7,169 nucleotides of DNA, from contig DLBD01000089.1 of NCBI GenBank assembly GCA_002494125.1, positions 2,983 to 10,151 of the forward strand, given 5' to 3'. The position numbers were made by a program, and so were the translations under genes. The notes below the pieces were generated by a model. It saw only the letters and a list, made by a program, of their open reading frames with translations. It searched no databases and had not been told where the DNA came from. Numbering within the stretch: position 1 is the first letter of the stretch; each line of letters begins with the position of its first letter. Below, piece by piece: positions 4,914 through 7,169 of this stretch. Source of the stretch: Ruminococcaceae bacterium UBA7030. Lineage in GTDB: Bacteria > Bacillota > Clostridia > Oscillospirales > Acutalibacteraceae.

Positions 4914-5771
4914 ATGAACATTGACAATCAGATGAAGGCGGAGATACTCGCACATGCTCTGCCGAATATTCAGATGTACCGCAAAAAGATTATCGTTGTT
5001 AAATACGGCGGAAACGCAATGATAAATCAGGAGCTTAAGGAAGCGGTAATGCGTGACCTCGTGCTGCTTACCACAATAGGAATTAAGGTTGTGCTTGTTC
5101 ACGGCGGCGGACCGGAAATAAACAAAACGCTTGATAAAATGAATATCGAAAGTAAGTTCGTTGACGGACTTCGTGTAACCGATAAAGAAACCGTTGACGT
5201 TGTTCAGATGGTGCTTGCCGGAAAGGTTAATAAGGATTTAGTTTGTCAGATAGGTAACCTCGGCGGTCATGCAATCGGTCTTTCGGGTATGGATGGAAAT
5301 ATGCTTCGTTGCAAGGCACTTGACAAAGAGCACGGGTATGTCGGCGAAATTATAGAAACCAATATGGAAGCCGTTAATGAAATACTTGACAAGGGTTGGA
5401 TACCTGTTATCTCCACTGTCGGATATGACGAAAACGGCAACTGCTATAATATCAACGCTGATACTGTTGCTGCCGAGGTTGCAGGCGCGCTCGAGGCAGA
5501 GGCATTAATATCAATGACAGATATAGTCGGCCTTCTTCGTGACAAGGATGACCCTTCAACTCTCATTCACAGAGTATATGTTTCAGACACTCCCGCACTT
5601 ATTGCAGAAGGAATTATCAGCGGCGGAATGATACCGAAAATTGATTCTATGACCTACGCATTAAGACAGGGTGTTAAAAAAGCGTTCATCATAGACGGAA
5701 GAGTACCTCACTCAATACTTATGGAAATGCTTACCGACGAAGGTATGGGAACAATGTTCAGGCTCAGATAA
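4914..5771 (+). CDS. argB: Acetylglutamate kinase, probably arginine-inhibited type
   Basis: ArgB phosphorylates N-acetylglutamate with ATP, the second step of the pathway. The 285-aa product shows the amino-acid kinase fold: VKYGGNAM with Lys30, HGGGPEIN (63-70) for phosphate binding, DGLRVTD (84-90) for substrate, NINADT (179-184), SMTDIVGLL (200-208) and GGMIPK with Lys242. It has about 25 residues ahead of the first strand, with a helix-like MKAEILAHALPNI stretch. In known enzymes this N-helix builds the hexamer that arginine inhibits, and it is absent from the shorter E. coli enzyme. The C-terminal MLTDEGMGTMF also fits that class. Arginine inhibition is therefore inferred, not shown. 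A GAGGG (4900-4904) lies nine bases before the ATG. The 43-base gap after argJ contains no terminator. Confidence 0.95.
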   Translation: MNIDNQMKAEILAHALPNIQMYRKKIIVVKYGGNAMINQELKEAVMRDLVLLTTIGIKVVLVHGGGPEINKTLDKMNIESKFVDGLRVTDKETVDVVQMVLAGKVNKDLVCQIGNLGGHAIGLSGMDGNMLRCKALDKEHGYVGEIIETNMEAVNEILDKGWIPVISTVGYDENGNCYNINADTVAAEVAGALEAEALISMTDIVGLLRDKDDPSTLIHRVYVSDTPALIAEGIISGGMIPKIDSMTYALRQGVKKAFIIDGRVPHSILMEMLTDEGMGTMFRLR

Positions 5772-5803
5772 TTAAAATGACATTAAAATAAGGAAGATAT
5801 GCG

Positions 5804-6967
5804 ATGGATATTAAAGAATTAGACAGCGAATATATCGCCCACTCTTACAGCAGGTTCGACGCTCTGCTTGTTAAGGGTAAGGGCTCTACAATATATGACG
5901 AAAACGGCAAGGAGTATATTGATTTCGGATCCGGCATCGGCGTTACAAGCTTCGGTATTTGCGACGATGTATGGAAAAAAGCAGTTGAAAGCCAGCTTTC
6001 AAAGCTTCAGCATGTAAGTAATCTTTATTATACTGAGCCTTGTGCAAAGCTTGCCGAAGCACTTTGCAAAAAGACCGGAATGAAAAAGGTATTCTTTGCA
6101 AACAGCGGCGCCGAAGCAAACGAAGGTGCAATAAAATTTGCAAGAAAATATTCCTATGACAAATACGGAGAAGGCAGAAGCACAATAATTACTCTTACCG
6201 ATTCCTTTCACGGCAGGACGATAACAACCCTTGCCGCAACCGGACAGGATGAATTCCATACAGTTTTTTATCCGTTTACCGAAGGCTTTAAGTACTGCCC
6301 CGCTAATGATATTGAAAAGCTTAATGAGCTTGCAGACGACGATGTCTGCGCCGTTATGTTTGAATGTATACAGGGTGAAGGCGGTGTAAATGACCTTGAT
6401 TATAAATTTGTAAAGGCGATTGAAAAGCTTTCTAAAGAAAAGGACATTCTTATGATTGTCGACGAAGTGCAGACCGGAAACGGAAGGACGGGCAAATACT
6501 TTGCTTATGAGCATTTTGATATTAAGCCCGACATTGTTACAACCGCAAAGGCGCTTGGAGGAGGCCTCCCGCTCGGCGCAGTAATTTTCGGCGAGAAGAC
6601 TGCCGACTGCGTTACACCGGGAAGTCACGGTTCAACCTTCGGCGGAAACCCTGTTTGTGCAGCAGGCGCGCTTTCAATAGTTGAACGAATTGACGAAAGA
6701 CTTCTTAATGAAGTTAATGAAAAAAGCGAATATATTAAAAACTTTGTAAATAACATAAAAGGTGTTAACGGTTTATCGGGCAAAGGACTTATGCTCGGTA
6801 TAAGCTGTGACAAAAATGCAGGAGAGGTTGCAAAGGAATGTCTTGAAAACGGACTTCTTGTTCTCACCGCTCACAAAAACAAGGTAAGACTTCTTCCGGC
6901 GCTTAATATAACAAGGGAAGAGCTTGACAAAGGATTAAATATTTTGAAAGAGGTAATTGAAAAATGA
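5804..6967 (+). CDS. argD: Acetylornithine aminotransferase (PLP, class III)
   Basis: ArgD converts N-acetylglutamate semialdehyde and glutamate to N-acetylornithine and 2-oxoglutarate. The 387-aa length is usual for the family. Visible motifs are SGAEANE (101-107) for the PLP phosphate, FHGRT (135-139), ECIQGEGG (187-194), VDEVQTGNGRTG (219-230) with Asp220 contacting the pyridine nitrogen, and TTAKALGGGLPLGA with Lys249 as the Schiff-base lysine. GSHGSTFGGNPV (273-284) is also typical. Related class III enzymes (succinylornithine or GABA transaminases) are hard to separate by sequence alone, but the operon context settles the role. AGGAAG (5791-5796) is seven bases upstream of the ATG. The gap after argB is 32 bases without a terminator, and the stop codon overlaps the argF start. 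Confidence 0.95.
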   Translation: MDIKELDSEYIAHSYSRFDALLVKGKGSTIYDENGKEYIDFGSGIGVTSFGICDDVWKKAVESQLSKLQHVSNLYYTEPCAKLAEALCKKTGMKKVFFANSGAEANEGAIKFARKYSYDKYGEGRSTIITLTDSFHGRTITTLAATGQDEFHTVFYPFTEGFKYCPANDIEKLNELADDDVCAVMFECIQGEGGVNDLDYKFVKAIEKLSKEKDILMIVDEVQTGNGRTGKYFAYEHFDIKPDIVTTAKALGGGLPLGAVIFGEKTADCVTPGSHGSTFGGNPVCAAGALSIVERIDERLLNEVNEKSEYIKNFVNNIKGVNGLSGKGLMLGISCDKNAGEVAKECLENGLLVLTAHKNKVRLLPALNITREELDKGLNILKEVIEK

Positions 6968-7169
6968 AGCATTTATTAAAACTGCAGGACTTATCACAGC
7001 ACGATATTTTAGACATATTAAACCTTGCTGACCAGCTTAAATACGAAAAGAAGCACGGCATTGAACACCCTATTCTTAAGGGTAAAACACTTGGTATGAT
7101 TTTTCAGAAAAGCTCTACAAGAACAAGGGTAAGCTTTGAAACAGGAATGTACCAGCTCGGCGGTCAGGC
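6964..7169 (+). CDS. argF: Ornithine carbamoyltransferase, N-terminal part only (runs off the window)
   Basis: The first 68 residues are present. They show the N-terminal MKHLLKLQDLSQHDILDIL region followed by FQKSSTRTRVSFETG (47-61). The STRT element (51-54) is the carbamoyl-phosphate binding motif of transcarbamylases, and FETG is the usual continuation. The enzyme forms citrulline from ornithine and carbamoyl phosphate. The ATG overlaps the argD stop (ATGA), with AGAGG (6949-6953) ten bases upstream, indicating coupled translation. The ornithine-binding half is outside the window. An aspartate transcarbamylase is unlikely because of the operon and the ornithine-type N-terminus. Confidence 0.93.
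   Translation, partial: MKHLLKLQDLSQHDILDILNLADQLKYEKKHGIEHPILKGKTLGMIFQKSSTRTRVSFETGMYQLGGQ

Noticed and set aside
5999..6628. A 209-codon open frame on the - strand opposite argD
   Set aside because: It is wholly antisense to a well-supported aminotransferase, has a cysteine-rich and low-complexity translation with no recognisable motif, and reflects the codon bias of argD.

Overview
The window looks like chromosomal DNA of a low-GC Gram-positive bacterium. Class Clostridia (Bacillota) is the best guess, perhaps the Ruminococcaceae/Oscillospiraceae. The reasons are AT-rich intergenic DNA with A/T-tracts, AAGGAGG-type ribosome binding sites, TTGACA/TATAAT promoters, an argC-argJ-argB-argD-argF gene order, and a phage lysis cassette of the Firmicutes type. 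The genus cannot be named from this sequence alone.

Region 1 (1-224) is the end of a tRNA operon on the + strand. It holds a 5'-truncated tRNA-Asp(GTC), a spacer that folds almost entirely into a hairpin, a complete tRNA-Thr(GGT), and a strong rho-independent terminator.

Region 2 (225-2391) is on the - strand and looks like acquired DNA. Reading in its own direction, it starts with a tight three-gene lysis cassette: a small membrane/coiled-coil protein (76 aa), an SPP1-type holin (79 aa), and a C39-like cysteine peptidase with an SH3-like tail that serves as endolysin (257 aa). A hairpin terminator follows. Next comes a very AT-rich gene for a two-helix membrane protein with a possible PH-like cytoplasmic domain (188 aa), with its own promoter and terminator. 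No integrase, repressor, structural or packaging gene is visible, so the cassette is either a prophage remnant beside a tRNA locus or a retained stand-alone lysis/release module.

Region 3 (2392-2670) is a divergent control region. It holds a near-perfect sigma-A promoter for the arginine operon and a cluster of TGCATAAATAT-like repeats that resemble ArgR operators. A weak candidate promoter points the other way, toward the lysis cassette.

Region 4 (2671-7169) is the arginine biosynthesis operon on the + strand: argC, argJ, argB, argD and the start of argF, which runs off the window. ArgJ makes N-acetylglutamate by recycling acetyl groups. ArgB phosphorylates it, ArgC reduces the acyl phosphate to the semialdehyde, and ArgD transaminates that to N-acetylornithine. 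ArgJ then releases ornithine, and ArgF carbamoylates it to citrulline. ArgB carries the N-terminal extension typical of arginine-inhibited kinases, so transcriptional (ArgR) and allosteric control probably act together.

Most of the window is recognisable. The parts that merit a second look are the isolated lysis cassette with its reversed-topology first gene, the arrangement of ArgR-like boxes, and the hairpin between the two tRNAs.
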